Shown piece after piece: positions 38,226 through 49,400 of a stretch of DNA of 64,000 bases (positions within the stretch are counted from its first letter, which is position 1; the number at the start of each line of letters is the position of its first letter). Source of the stretch: Bufo bufo (taxonomy: Eukaryota > Chordata > Amphibia > Anura > Bufonidae); the NCBI RefSeq assembly GCF_905171765.1, contig NC_053390.1, forward strand, positions 302,444,622-302,508,621. The letters run 5' to 3'. The notes under the pieces are model-generated. The model had not been told where the DNA came from and did not search any database. It saw only the letters and a list, made by a program, of their open reading frames with translations. Position numbers and translations under genes: made by a program.

Positions 38226-41200
38226 CCACCTCCGGACCGCCTAACGCAGATTCGCGTTCCGGAGGTGGCAGCGCTGCGCAGAGTCACGCATATACGCGTC
38301 ATCTCGCGAGACGCGAGATTTCGCTCAAAGCCGGCCCGCGCATGCGCATCGCGGGCCGGCAAAAGTTAAAGAACAAGTTCGTCACCAGCCTGCCAGCAAC
38401 GATCATTGGCTGGCAGGCTGGCGATTTTCAAAAAATCCAATCACAAGCCATATAACAGATCATATTAGTAAATATGATCTGTTAAATGGCTTCTCTGCTC
38501 CTCTGCTGGTCCTTTTCGTCGGTTGGATCCAGCAGAGGAGCAGACTGAACTGTGAGTTGCACCAAACACTTCACTGTAGCCCCAGATCACCCCCCTGCAC
38601 CCCAATTAACCCTTTGATCACCCCTGTCAATCACCTAGTGAAAGGAAAAAAAGTGATCAGTGTAAACTGTCACTTATTTTTTTTCACTGGTATTGACTGT
38701 TAGGTTTTAGGGATAGTTTAGGCCCCTTGGTTAGGTAGTTTAGCGTGAGTTAGTGCCCAGCCCACCGCACCGCAGTCACTTATTCGCTGTTTAGCGTATC
38801 GCTAATCAGCATTTGTACTTTTATAGTATCTGTAAGTGATCAAAACTGATCACGGTCAGATCTATAATTGTATTAGTGTCACCTTAGCTCGCCCTCCACC
38901 CAAAACGCAGTGTTTGCCCGATCAGGCGGTGGAGGTCCCTGATAGCACCAGGCGTACCAGGCCCCGTGTCGCTAGACCACAGGTTATGCAGGATCCGCTT
39001 CAAGAGCAGCAGAGTGGGGCTGGCGCTGCCGGATCACGTGGTGAGGCATACACCAGCAGCGCAGCCCTCCCTGGACCTAGTACCAGCACTGCCGTACAAC
39101 ATGGTGACGTGGCGAGCACCAGAAGGGCAGTTGAAGCTGGTACGGTGGCACGTGCAGTAGTTACCCCGTCGCAGCCACCGCACAGACAGGCCCGTAGAGC
39201 CCCTAGAATCCCTGAGGTGCTGGCAAACCCTGATTGGCAGTCACCAACTTCAGCCGTACCATTAGTTCCCCCTTTCACCGCCCAGTCTGGAGTTCGGGTT
39301 GAGATGGCTCAAATCGGTTCGGCCCTGGGATTTTTTGAGCTGTTCTTGACTGCGGAGCTCTTGGACTTAGTCGTGGCAGAGACAAACCGGTATGCCACAC
39401 AATTTATATCCGCCAACCCGGGAAGCTATTATGCCCAGCCTTTCCGGTGGAAACCAGTCCAAGTTTCCGAACTTAAAATTTTTTTGGGCCTTCTCCTCAA
39501 CATGGGTCTAACTAAAAAGCATGAATTGTGGTCATATTGGTCCACGAACCCGATTCATCACATGCCCATGTTCTCTTCTGCTAAGTCCAGGGCACGATTT
39601 GAGGCCATCCTCCGTTTCCTGCATTTTAGCGACAACACCACCTCCCGTCCCAGAGGCCACCCAGCTTTTGATCGGCTCCACAAAATTCGGCCCCTCATAG
39701 ACCACTTCAACCAGAAATTTGCAGATTTGTATACCCCCGAGCAAATACATTTTACCGGGCGCCTTGGCTTCAAACAATACATCCCAAGCAAGCGTGCCCG
39801 GTATGGGGTCAAATTGTATAAGCTCTGTGAAAGGGCCACAGGCTATACCCACAAATTTCGGATCTATGAGGGAAAAGATCAGACCCTGGAGCCGGTCGGT
39901 TGCCCTGACTACCAGGGGAGCAGTGGGAAGACAGTCTGGGACTTGGTGTCACCCTTATTCGGCAAGGGGTACCATCTTTATGTGGACAATTTCTACACAA
40001 GTGTGGCCCTCTTTAGGCATTTGTTTCTAGAACGGATTTGCGCCTGTGGCACCGCGCGAACTAGTCGCGTGGGCTTCCCCCAACGGCTCGTTACCACCCG
40101 TCTTGCAAGGGGGGAGAGGGCTGCCTTGTGTAACGAAGAACTGCTCGCGGTGAAATGGAGAGACAAGCGTGACGTTTACATGCTCTCCTCCATTCACGCA
40201 GACACGACAATACAAATTGAGCGAGCAACCCATGTCATTGAAAAGCCCCTCTATGTCCACGACTATAATGCGCTCATGGGAGGGGTGGACTTCAATGACC
40301 AGATGTTGTCTCCGTATTTAGTTTCCCGCAGAACCAGACGCTGGTATAAGAAGGTGTCTGTATATTTAATTCAATTGGCGCTGTATAATAGTTTTGTTCT
40401 CTACAGTAAGGCTGGGAGAACAGGATCCTTCCTCAAATTCCAGGAAGAGATCATTGAGAACCTCCTGTATCCAGAAGGTTCCGTGGCCCCATCCACCAGT
40501 GTAGTTAGCCGTCTACACGAGCGACATTTCCCCAGTGTCGTTCCTGGTACCTCAACCCAACCGTCACCCCGAAAAAGATGTTGTGTCTGTAGCAGGAGTG
40601 GAATAAGGCGTGACACCCGCTATTTCTGTCCTGACTGTCCTGACCACCCTGCCCTATGCTTTGGTGAGTGTTTCCGGAAGTACCACACACAGGTACACTT
40701 AGCATAGGGATTGCATCTCACAGGACAGGCACACAGGGCTATTAGGGCCCTTTTACTCACAGCTGCTGCAAACCTCTCCTTTCACCTGGGATAAAGTGCA
40801 TAACGTACTTCGCCACATCTTTGGGCGATTTGCGCTTTGCACATTGTCCCATGGGGAAGGAGAGGTTTGTTCTATAAAGGTAAAAAAAACTAAACAAAAA
40901 AAAAAATACCGGTAAGTAAAAAAGTTAACGTTCAGTTAAAAAAGTTAAAAAAAGTTTATATGTTCTGTTCAAAAGTTAATAAATTTATTGCGTTGCGGCC
41001 TGGTTTTTTTCTTTTTTGTTTTGTTTTTTTTACCTTCCAGGTGGACCAACCGATCGACCAGCTGCAGCACTGATGTGCATTCGGACAGAAGCATTGCGCT
41101 GCTGTCAGATTACCCGCAAGTCGGTGTATGCGGCGCTGCAAGACGAGATTTCTCCTCTGCAGTAAAAGATATGTTTGCCGAGGCATATGAGCTGAGGAGG

Positions 41201-42418
41201 TGGCGGTGTTCATATACTTTGGCAAACACTTTGTATATATAAAAAAAAAAATCCCGGCAATGATTTATTCATCCACATCGATTGATGTGAATGGAGAAAT
41301 CGGGTTTGCCAGGGCATACGAGCTAAGTGGGTATGGATGTTGGGCGGAGCTCCTATGTCCTGGCAGACGGCTTTCCCCTCCTTTTTCTTTTTTTGGCAGA
41401 GATTTTTTCATCCACATTGATCGATGCGAATGAAGAAATCTGTGCCATTCATTTTTTTCTTTCAGCCCATACATGGGTATATGTAAAATGACACCCCAAA
41501 ACACATTCCCCACCTTCTCCTGAGTACGGAGATACCAGATGTGTGACACTTTTTTGCAGCCTAGGTGGGCAAAGGGGCCCATATTCCAAAGAGCACCTTT
41601 CGGATTTCACTGGTCATTTTTTACAGAATTTGATTTCAAACTCCTTACCACACATTTGGGCCCCTAGAATGCCAGGGCAGTATAACTACCCCACAAGTAA
41701 CCCCATTTTGGAAAGAAGACACCCCAAGGTATTCGCTGATGGGCATAGTGAGTTCATGGAAGTTTTTATTTTTTGTCACAAGTTAGTGGAATATGAGACT
41801 TTGTAAGAAAAAAAATAAAAATAAAAAAAATCATCATTTTCCGCTAACTTGTGACAAAAAATAAAAAGTTCTATGAACTCACTATGCCCATCAGCGAATA
41901 CCTTAGGGTGTGTACTTTCCGAAATGGGGTCATTTGTGGGGTGTTTGTACTGTCTGGCCATTGTAGAACCTCAGGAAACATGACAGGTGATCAGAAAGTC
42001 AGAGCTGCTTCAAAAAGCGGAAATTCACATTTTTGTACCATAGTTTGTAAACGCTATAACTTTTACCCAAACCATTTTTTTTTTTATCAAAGACATGTAG
42101 AATAAATTTAGAGCAAAATTTATATATGGATCTCGGTTTTTTTTGCAAAATTATACAACTGAAAGTGAAAAATGTCATTTTTTTGCAAAAAAAATCGTTA
42201 AATTTCGATTAATAACAAAAAAAGTAAAAATGTCAGCAGCAATGAAATACCACCAAATGAAAGCTCTATTAGTGAGAAGAAAAGGAGGTAAAATTCATTT
42301 GGGTGGTAAGTTGCATGACTGAGCAATAAACGGTGAAAGTAGTGTAGGTCAGAAGTGTAAAAAGTGGCCTGGTCATTAAGGGTGTTTAAGCCATGGGGGC
42401 TGAGGTGGTTAAGAAGGT
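38226..42418 (+). mobile_element. piggyBac-like transposon, 4.2 kb, TTAA-flanked
   Basis: TTAA at 38,222-38,225 and 42,419-42,422. The ends CCACCTCCGG and CTGAGGTGG are short inverted repeats. The first 43 bp fold as CCACCTCCGGA...TCCGGAGGTGG, and a second hairpin GGCCCGCGCATGCGC...GCGGGCC follows at about 38,333-38,358. One transposase frame (38,836-40,707) occupies the middle. The 3' 1.7 kb is non-coding, with an inverted pair at 41,708-41,930 (TTCGCTGATGGGCATAGTGA / TCACTATGCCCATCAGCGAA). Confidence 0.92.
38836..40707 (+). CDS. piggyBac transposase, open frame but first catalytic Asp missing
   Basis: 623 codons without a stop. Residues 1-150 are low-complexity linker. The true N-terminus probably lay further upstream, because no acidic family N-terminus is seen. 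The DDE_Tnp_1_7-type core runs from about 165 (SALGFFELFLTAELLD) to about 530. Visible motifs: FLGLLLNMGLTK, RARFEAILRFLHFSDN, GRLGFKQYIPSKRARYG, the second catalytic Asp D384 (LYVDNFYTS), and D485 and D488 (GGVDFNDQM). The family places its first Asp (a DE pair) just before the HFTGRLGF motif. Here LYTPEQ (to residue 303) joins IHFTGR directly, so about eight residues including that Asp are absent in frame. A Cys-rich C-terminal zinc finger is intact (CC582-583, C585, C598, C601, C608, C612). The protein may still bind DNA but should not cut it. Confidence 0.88.
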   Translation: MIKTDHGQIYNCISVTLARPPPKTQCLPDQAVEVPDSTRRTRPRVARPQVMQDPLQEQQSGAGAAGSRGEAYTSSAALPGPSTSTAVQHGDVASTRRAVEAGTVARAVVTPSQPPHRQARRAPRIPEVLANPDWQSPTSAVPLVPPFTAQSGVRVEMAQIGSALGFFELFLTAELLDLVVAETNRYATQFISANPGSYYAQPFRWKPVQVSELKIFLGLLLNMGLTKKHELWSYWSTNPIHHMPMFSSAKSRARFEAILRFLHFSDNTTSRPRGHPAFDRLHKIRPLIDHFNQKFADLYTPEQIHFTGRLGFKQYIPSKRARYGVKLYKLCERATGYTHKFRIYEGKDQTLEPVGCPDYQGSSGKTVWDLVSPLFGKGYHLYVDNFYTSVALFRHLFLERICACGTARTSRVGFPQRLVTTRLARGERAALCNEELLAVKWRDKRDVYMLSSIHADTTIQIERATHVIEKPLYVHDYNALMGGVDFNDQMLSPYLVSRRTRRWYKKVSVYLIQLALYNSFVLYSKAGRTGSFLKFQEEIIENLLYPEGSVAPSTSVVSRLHERHFPSVVPGTSTQPSPRKRCCVCSRSGIRRDTRYFCPDCPDHPALCFGECFRKYHTQVHLA

Positions 42419-42853
42419 GTCGTACCTGTGGAGATCAGTCGCCGTGTCAAGAACAGAGAAGAGGCTTGTCCCGCCCGCCCTCCCTGAATATTGTCGCGGT
42501 CTTTGTTTCATTTTAGGGGGGGATTAGTCGCTCAGAATTCTGGGTGGACTTAATTCAGTAAATGGACTTTAATATTATTAAATATGGTTTTATATTGGTT
42601 TAAAGTGGTTGAGTTATGTAACCCCCAAGAATTTAATAAAGACCGCGGCCTTTTCATCCATTTGAAGTTTGTGTTGTATTATTAATTATTTAAAAGGTTA
42701 TTGTTGAATATGGCACCATGATAAAACCTCCTATTTCTCAGCAATGCGGGCAGATATGAAGATGGGACCAACACAGATGCCTTCAGCTGCCAAGTGCACA
42801 TGTAACAGGTCAGCCGGTGTCATAGTACAGATCTGCTGACATGTGACCTTTAA

Positions 42854-43199
42854 CCCACATTTATTACATCTGTATCATCAATCAGAATGATGCCGGCAGC
42901 GCCCCTCACATACAGTGGGATGGTTGGACAGGGGTCCTGGCCATCACAGGGGATGTGCAGAGGCATCTTTGGCGGTTCTCTCCTCAGATTTGCATGTACT
43001 GGGCACTAGAGCCTGTACTTCTAGAGCCAAGATTCAGCCCTCACCATGACACAGCAGGTTCCACAGCAGCCTATGATGTAAAGAGCAGAACACACGAAAC
43101 CTCCCTCCCAAAGTTGTGTAACTTTCCCCTCCCCCTGTTCTTCTCAGGCGATGGTACACCCCACCCTCTCCCATCCATTACAATTCACATGTACTGTGG
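42854..43199. other. upstream flank of ABHD4
   Basis: A 346-bp stretch with no recognised repeat or gene. A 129-codon plus-strand frame (42,955-43,344) running into the promoter has no domain and is not credited. Confidence 0.35.
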
Positions 43200-43427
43200 C
43201 CTCTCTGAGGTGGGCGTCATCTATGGGCGCGGTCGGCTCCTAGACACGCCCTGCACGCCGATAACCCCGCCCCTTCGCAATTCCCGTCCCGGAGTCTCCG
43301 CCCCCTGCCTTCTTAGTTCCCCCTCCCCTCCGCCTCCTTGTTAGTAGTTTTCCAGCGCTTGTCCCGGTGACAGCCCGTCTGTTGTCCCTGTCGTGTGATG
43401 CCAAGACTCCAGGAGCGTGATCCTGTG
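43200..43427 (+). promoter_or_regulatory. ABHD4: ABHD4 promoter / 5' UTR, GC-rich, TATA-less
   Basis: CpG-rich DNA with GC boxes CCCCGCCCC (43,265-43,273) and CCGCCCCC (43,298-43,305) and pyrimidine-rich sequence (43,310-43,342). No TATA box. The transcription start is inferred at about 43,330-43,380. An in-frame upstream ATG lies at 43,398. Confidence 0.6.
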
Positions 43428-46400
43428 ATGGCCGAGGAGCTGGAGGAGCAGTAAGTGCCATCATGGTGACGGGCTGCTGATGGTAGCGGCGCTGGGCTGG
43501 CGAGGCCTTTCCTCTACTTGGGTTGTGTAAGCAGCTACAGGTGGCTTATGTCCTGCTGTACAGTGAGAGCTGGGAGACTACAACTCCCAGCATGCTTTGG
43601 AGGCACTCCTGATTAGTGATAGTATGGACCAGTAATGTTCTGTAAATACTGACTATTCATTATCCAGGGCGTAATTCTAGGGCTCTGCCCCCTCGTCAGG
43701 TTGTAGTTGAGGGGTCAGACCACAGGTGGTATGGGGTGAATTACACAAGTTATCCTTTAGGGTTGTCTAGGACAACCATGGACCATGGTCACCCTCACCG
43801 ACCCCCCGGTCCCCACACATGAGAAGTGACGTCACTAGTATGGCATGTTGTCCAGCATCTAAGGACCCTGAGGTGAGGGCTTCGAGAAGGTCATGGACAG
43901 CATGACAGCCGGACTCCAATGGGACGTGTAGGGCAGCAGCCTTCATAAGGATAGGTTATCGATGATAACTCCTTTAGTCCCAGTGGCACTTGGGTGTTGT
44001 CCTTTCCATACGAAGCAAAGATCTCCAGGATAGTTTCCTTAGATAAGTTATAGTCACCTAGTGACCTAAAAAAAGTAAAAAAAAAAAAGTTTTTCCAAAT
44101 ATAAAAAAAAAAATATTAAAGTTCAAATCACTCCCATGCCCATACAATAAAAATATAACAATATTAATGGCATACGGCAAATGGCGTAACGGAAAAAAAA
44201 AAACATAAACAGCTAATTCGCCATTTTTTCTCACGTCGACTCCCCAATAATTTTTTTAAAATAAAAAGTGATAAAAAAATTTGCATACAATTCAAATTGG
44301 TATCGCTAAAATGTACAGATCGCCCCACAAAAAAATGAGCCCTCACACAGCCCCGTACACATAACTACAAAAAAGTTATCGGGGTCAGAATATGGTGATA
44401 AAACAAAATAAAAAATTCTCTAAGGTTTAAAAAAAAAATCGGTATTAAAACGCAAGAAAAATTCTACAAGTGTGGTATCGCTGTAACCGTACTGACCTGG
44501 AGAATGAAGATAGCAGGTCAATTGTACCACATAGTGTACGGTGTAAAAAAAATAAAAATTCTCTGCTTCCCACTGCATGTTACGCAACCGTAAATGGCGC
44601 CATACTGCATTAGAAAGTACAACTTGTCACGCAAAAAATAAGCCCTCATAAGTCTATGTGAATGGAAAAATTAAAAAGTTAGGACTATGGGAAGACTGGG
44701 AGTGAAAAATGAAGACGCAAAAATGGAAAATCACAGGGTCAGGCCCCTTTCACACGAGCACGTTTCTTGCGCTGGTGCAATGCGTGACGTGAACGCATTG
44801 CACCCGAACTGAATCCGGACCCATTCACTTCTATGGGGCTGTGCACATGATCGGTGATTTTCATGCATCACTTATGCGTTGTGTGAAAATCGCAGCATGT
44901 TTTATATTGTGCATTTATCACGCAGCCCTGGCCCCATAGAAATGAATGGGTCTTCAGTGAAAAACGCATGGCATCCGGAAGCAGGTTCAGATACAATACG
45001 TTTCTCACTGATGGTTGCTAGGAGATGTTTGTAAACCTTCAGTTTTCTTATCACGCTCGTGTGAAAGAGGCCTAAGGGTTAATATATGCAAATGAGCCTC
45101 TAGGAGCAATGGAGGCGTTGTTATTACACCTAGAGGCTCTGCTGTCTCTCAAATGCCACATCCTCACCTCTTTAGTTGACAGGGCAAGGCCATCATCCTG
45201 TTTGCTTGGCCCTGTCAATCAAAGTTCAGGGGACTTGGCAGTTGTAGAGAGAGCAGATCCTCTAGGTGTAATGACAACGCCCCCGTTGCTCCTAGAGGCT
45301 CATTTACATATAGTAAAACCTGATGTTTCTCAGCAATACGGGCACATATGAAGATGGGACCAACACAGATGTCTTCAGCTGCCAAGTCCACATGGAACAG
45401 GTCAGCCGTTGTCATAGTACAGATCTGCTGACATGTGCCCTTTAATGATGCTTTTATCCAGCACTTTAGGCTCCACTCTCATAGACCTTTGTAGACGTTC
45501 GAATACATTTGGAGACATTATTGATGACCTACAAATGTATTCAATCCTTTTGTAGGTCTCCAGAAGGTTTGCTGCTTGAGATGGAGAAAGTATTGATATT
45601 GAAAGAAGTATCTAACTTACATTGTGACATTAGGCTACTTTCACACTAGCGTTAATATCCGTCATAGGGTCTCAATACCGGGAAAAACGCTTCCCTTTTG
45701 TCCCCATTCATTGTCAATGGGGATAAAACGTAACTGAACAGAACGAATGCTCCAAAATGCATTCTGTTCTCCTACCGGAGAGCAAACCAAACTCTGCGGT
45801 TTGCTTTCCGTCCTGGGATGCGGAGCAAGACGGATCCGTCATCACCCACAATGCAAGTCAATGGGGACGGATCCGTTTTCTCTGACACAATAGAAAACTG
45901 ATCCGTCCCCTCCATTGACTTTCAGTGGAGTTCATGACGGATCCGTCTTGGGTATGTTAAAGATAACGCAACCGGATCCGTTCATAACGGATGCAGATGG
46001 TTGTATTATCAGTAACGGAAGCGTTTTTGCTGAACCCTGCCGGATCCAGCAAACATGCTAGTGTGAAAGTAGCCTTATAGGTGCGCAGGAAACTAATTTA
46101 TTGCCTAAAGATCATGGGGCGGGCAGAACAGGGGACCTGGGCGGGATAAAGGGTGAGTAGACGGAGCCTCTAGGTGCTGATTTTACGCCCACATAGCACC
46201 TAGAGGCTCATTAGCAGATTATAAAAGTGCTTTTTTTACAAAAACGGCTGCAGGGAGAAATGTAAAAAACATACTGTTATGTAGAGCTGACATTAGCGCA
46301 TCGCCAATGCCAGTCAGCTACATAACGGTATTTCTGGTGGTAGAAGCCCTTTAAAGGCTAGCATCACCCCTTTTTCAACAAACTGACACCAATTAGACAC

Positions 46401-49400
46401 AGGTTTTTTATACACTGCGGCGACTATAATAAAGCTATTGACCCTACGATTGACAAGACACCCCTGGACAGTAAGGACAGAGACCTCTCATTAAGAGAGT
46501 TATTGCATATTCCATGTGTCTGAAAGACTTTTTTCTCAAGCCCCCATAACTCATACTCCCGCATAGATATGGTATTAGTGGATAAAAGACTACTACAAAA
46601 TATAATTTCATCAGATATCGGAACCATAACTTGGTCCGACCATGCCCCTACCTCTATACTCATTAACCTACAATACAATACTCTCCCTCGCGAGCCCCGT
46701 GGAGATTGAATAATTCCATTTTGAATAACCCTGAATACTTACCTCTATTCCGCACCGCTCTGCAGGAATATTTTACTCTTAATAACTCATATGAGGTCTC
46801 ATTGTCCACGATCTGGTGGGCTCACAAAGCGTTCATGAGGGGTATCTTTCTAAAATACTCATCAAAAGATTGAACTACTCATAGGCCAGATTAGACAAGT
46901 AGAGTGTGAGAACCAAAAATCTCCCAAAATTACCTTTGCAACCCAATTGAAAATGTAAGATATGAGCCGTACATGCGTTAATGCAATCCAGATTTGAGTT
47001 CTACCTCCGCAAATCCAAATCCATGTATTACTATTGCGGAAACAGAGTTAATAAATCTTTAGCAAACAGGATTAAGGCTAAATCTGCCAAATCTTAGGAT
47101 CCCCTTTTTATATGGCAGAGCAGGTAAGAAAATTATGAATCCACAATAAATATCTGATGAATTTGCCTCCTACTACTTTAAATTGTATAATCTCGCCCTA
47201 GACGCTGATACTCCTCAACCTACTGAAGAGATAATTAACACCTTCCTGAATAAAATCTCTCTTCCCTAATTATCGTCAGAACCATTAGATATATTAAACG
47301 CAGATATCCATATTGATGAAATCACTCAAGTAATAACCTCTCTCAAACTAAACAAATCACCAGGGCCAGACGGGTTAACCAATGAGTACTACAAGAAATT
47401 TTTCCCGATCCTCTCTTCATACCTGAAGGGATGTTTCCAGCAATTCTTTGGAGGCAATCCCATTCCCGAGGAAATGCTCTCTGCCCTAATAGTCACACTT
47501 CCCAAAGCAGGCAAACCTCCCGACACTCCAGCAAATTTCCGCCCCAAATCATTACTCTATTCTGATCTCAAGATCTTTTCTAAATTATTGTCCAATAGAT
47601 TGGTAGATATTTTGCCTACTTTAATAAATAATGACCAGGTTGGATTTGTGAAAAATAGACAGATATCTGACGGTACCAGAAGATTTATAGACCTCCTGGA
47701 TATAATATGGAGTCGTGGAACGCCTTTTCTGCTCTTATCTTTGGATGCGGAGAAGGCGTTCGACAGGGTTCATTGGGGCTTTCTGAGAGCTACTTGATTA
47801 AAATTTGGATTTCAAGGAAGCTTCTTTGTAGCCATCCTAGCTCTTTATTCTTTTCCCAATGTGATAGTGTATACTTCGGGCTTTCTATCCTCTAGGTTGA
47901 ACATTACGAATTGAACCCAACAAGGGTGTCCCATGTCCCCTCTCATTTTCGCTTTGATCATGGAACCCCTAACGGAAAGCATTCGAAGCTTATCCAATCC
48001 CTCCCAATCCTTGATTGCAGCCGTTGTATTATTAATTGCTTTAGCGAAGCCTCCTATTACAAAATTTATGTGACTAAATCACAAATATTACCGATGAATA
48101 TAGACCATAAAGTACTCCGAAATTTGAAAACACAATTTCAATTTCAATGGGTCAAAACTGACTTGCTATATTTCGGAATAGTGCTGTCTTATCCACCATC
48201 CACAATGTTCCAAACTAACTTTCTTGAATTATTAGAGGAGGTTAAGAATAAAATATCCTCCTTGAGGTTGTTTAGCATCTCGTGGTTGGGGAGGATTGCT
48301 GTGGCCAAGATGGTTCTTCTACCAAAGATCCTATATATTCTTAGAAATGTACCAATATTTATCTCAATCTCCTATATCCAAACCTTGCAAAACTTGCTTA
48401 TGCGGTTTGTGTGGGGTGGGAAGAGACCGAGGGTCAAGGCGGACATCCTGTTTTCCCATATTCATCAGGGTGGGGTGAACTGCCCATCTCTGTCTTTATA
48501 CTATAAATCCGTGACACTGGCCCAACTGAAACAATTGTGGATTGGAGATGTCTCTAAAAAATGGGTTCAGATTGAGCTTGGCCTATTAAGGGAACACAGC
48601 ATTCGAACTTTCTTATTTTCCCTTTTATATTTTGGGTTCCACAACAATTTTCCATAATTAACATCCCCGATTTCAGCTGTGATACTGCTGTGGACTAACC
48701 CATCCTTCCATAGATGTTTTGACACCATAGAATGAATGGATATCCCTATATCTATTGTTGAGTTGTTTGTTCCTAACTTCTCAGAATTACCCTGGTCCAA
48801 GAAAGGCCTCCACTTCTTGAAAGATTTGAGTGTTCCTACTCTACATCAATTCCACATTTTAGCTGCCAAACAGAACCTGCCATCCTCAGAGTAGTTCCTG
48901 TACATGCAACTTAGACATATGCTTAGCTCTGGGTTGATTCCCATTGCTCAATCCTCTAATTGTCCTTTATTAAGGCTATGGATCTCCAATCCTAACTCCA
49001 ATTCCCACAGCATATCCTTTTGCTACAGAAATTTGCTAATGGAGGAAGGGGAGAAATTGGGGAAAATTAAAGACCACTGGCACCATGATTTAAATCCAAG
49101 CTTTACTGATGATCAACGGCAATCTGCTCTTACCTCTGTATGCAAATTTTCCAAGTGTATATCCCAATTGGAAACTCATCGAAAAGTATTCTATAGATGG
49201 TACCTCACACCGTGCCGCCTGTCACGTATTTTCCCCCACACATCAGATGTGTGTTTGAGATGTGACAGTGGAATTGGTTCATATATGCATGTGTGGTGGG
49301 AATGTGGATTAATAAAGAAAGTTTGGCACCAGATTTTTTTCTATATTATCCGATATATGCCAATTTCAAATTGCCGCAGACCCAGCTTTAGCTCTTCTAT

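Larger units (their letters stand above)
37945..42715. mobile_element. intermediate element carrying the piggyBac
   Basis: CATGGTGCCATTGAAACATA at about 37,958 and TTGAATATGGCACCATGATA at about 42,700 are inverted (ATGGTGCCAT core). 37,960-38,221 and 42,423-42,700 would be its own sequence, AT-rich on the right, with ATTGGTTA/ATTGG boxes on the left. No coding region of its own. Its superfamily is unclear. Confidence 0.45.
37577..42849. mobile_element. T2/Kolobok-like palindrome split by a large insertion
   Basis: The left part 37,577-37,933 has both inner arms (ATGCAAATCAGCCTCTAAGA, CACTTTGATTGACAGG / CCTGTCAATCAAAGTGG). The outer right arm resumes at about 42,715 (CTCCTATTTCTCAGCAATG) and ends at 42,849 before TTAA (42,850-42,853). 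The sequence between is foreign. The same outer arm is uninterrupted at 45,320-45,441. Confidence 0.75.

Noticed and set aside
42955..43344. 129-codon frame upstream of ABHD4
   Set aside because: Proline-rich reading of a GC-rich promoter, with no domain and no splice signal.
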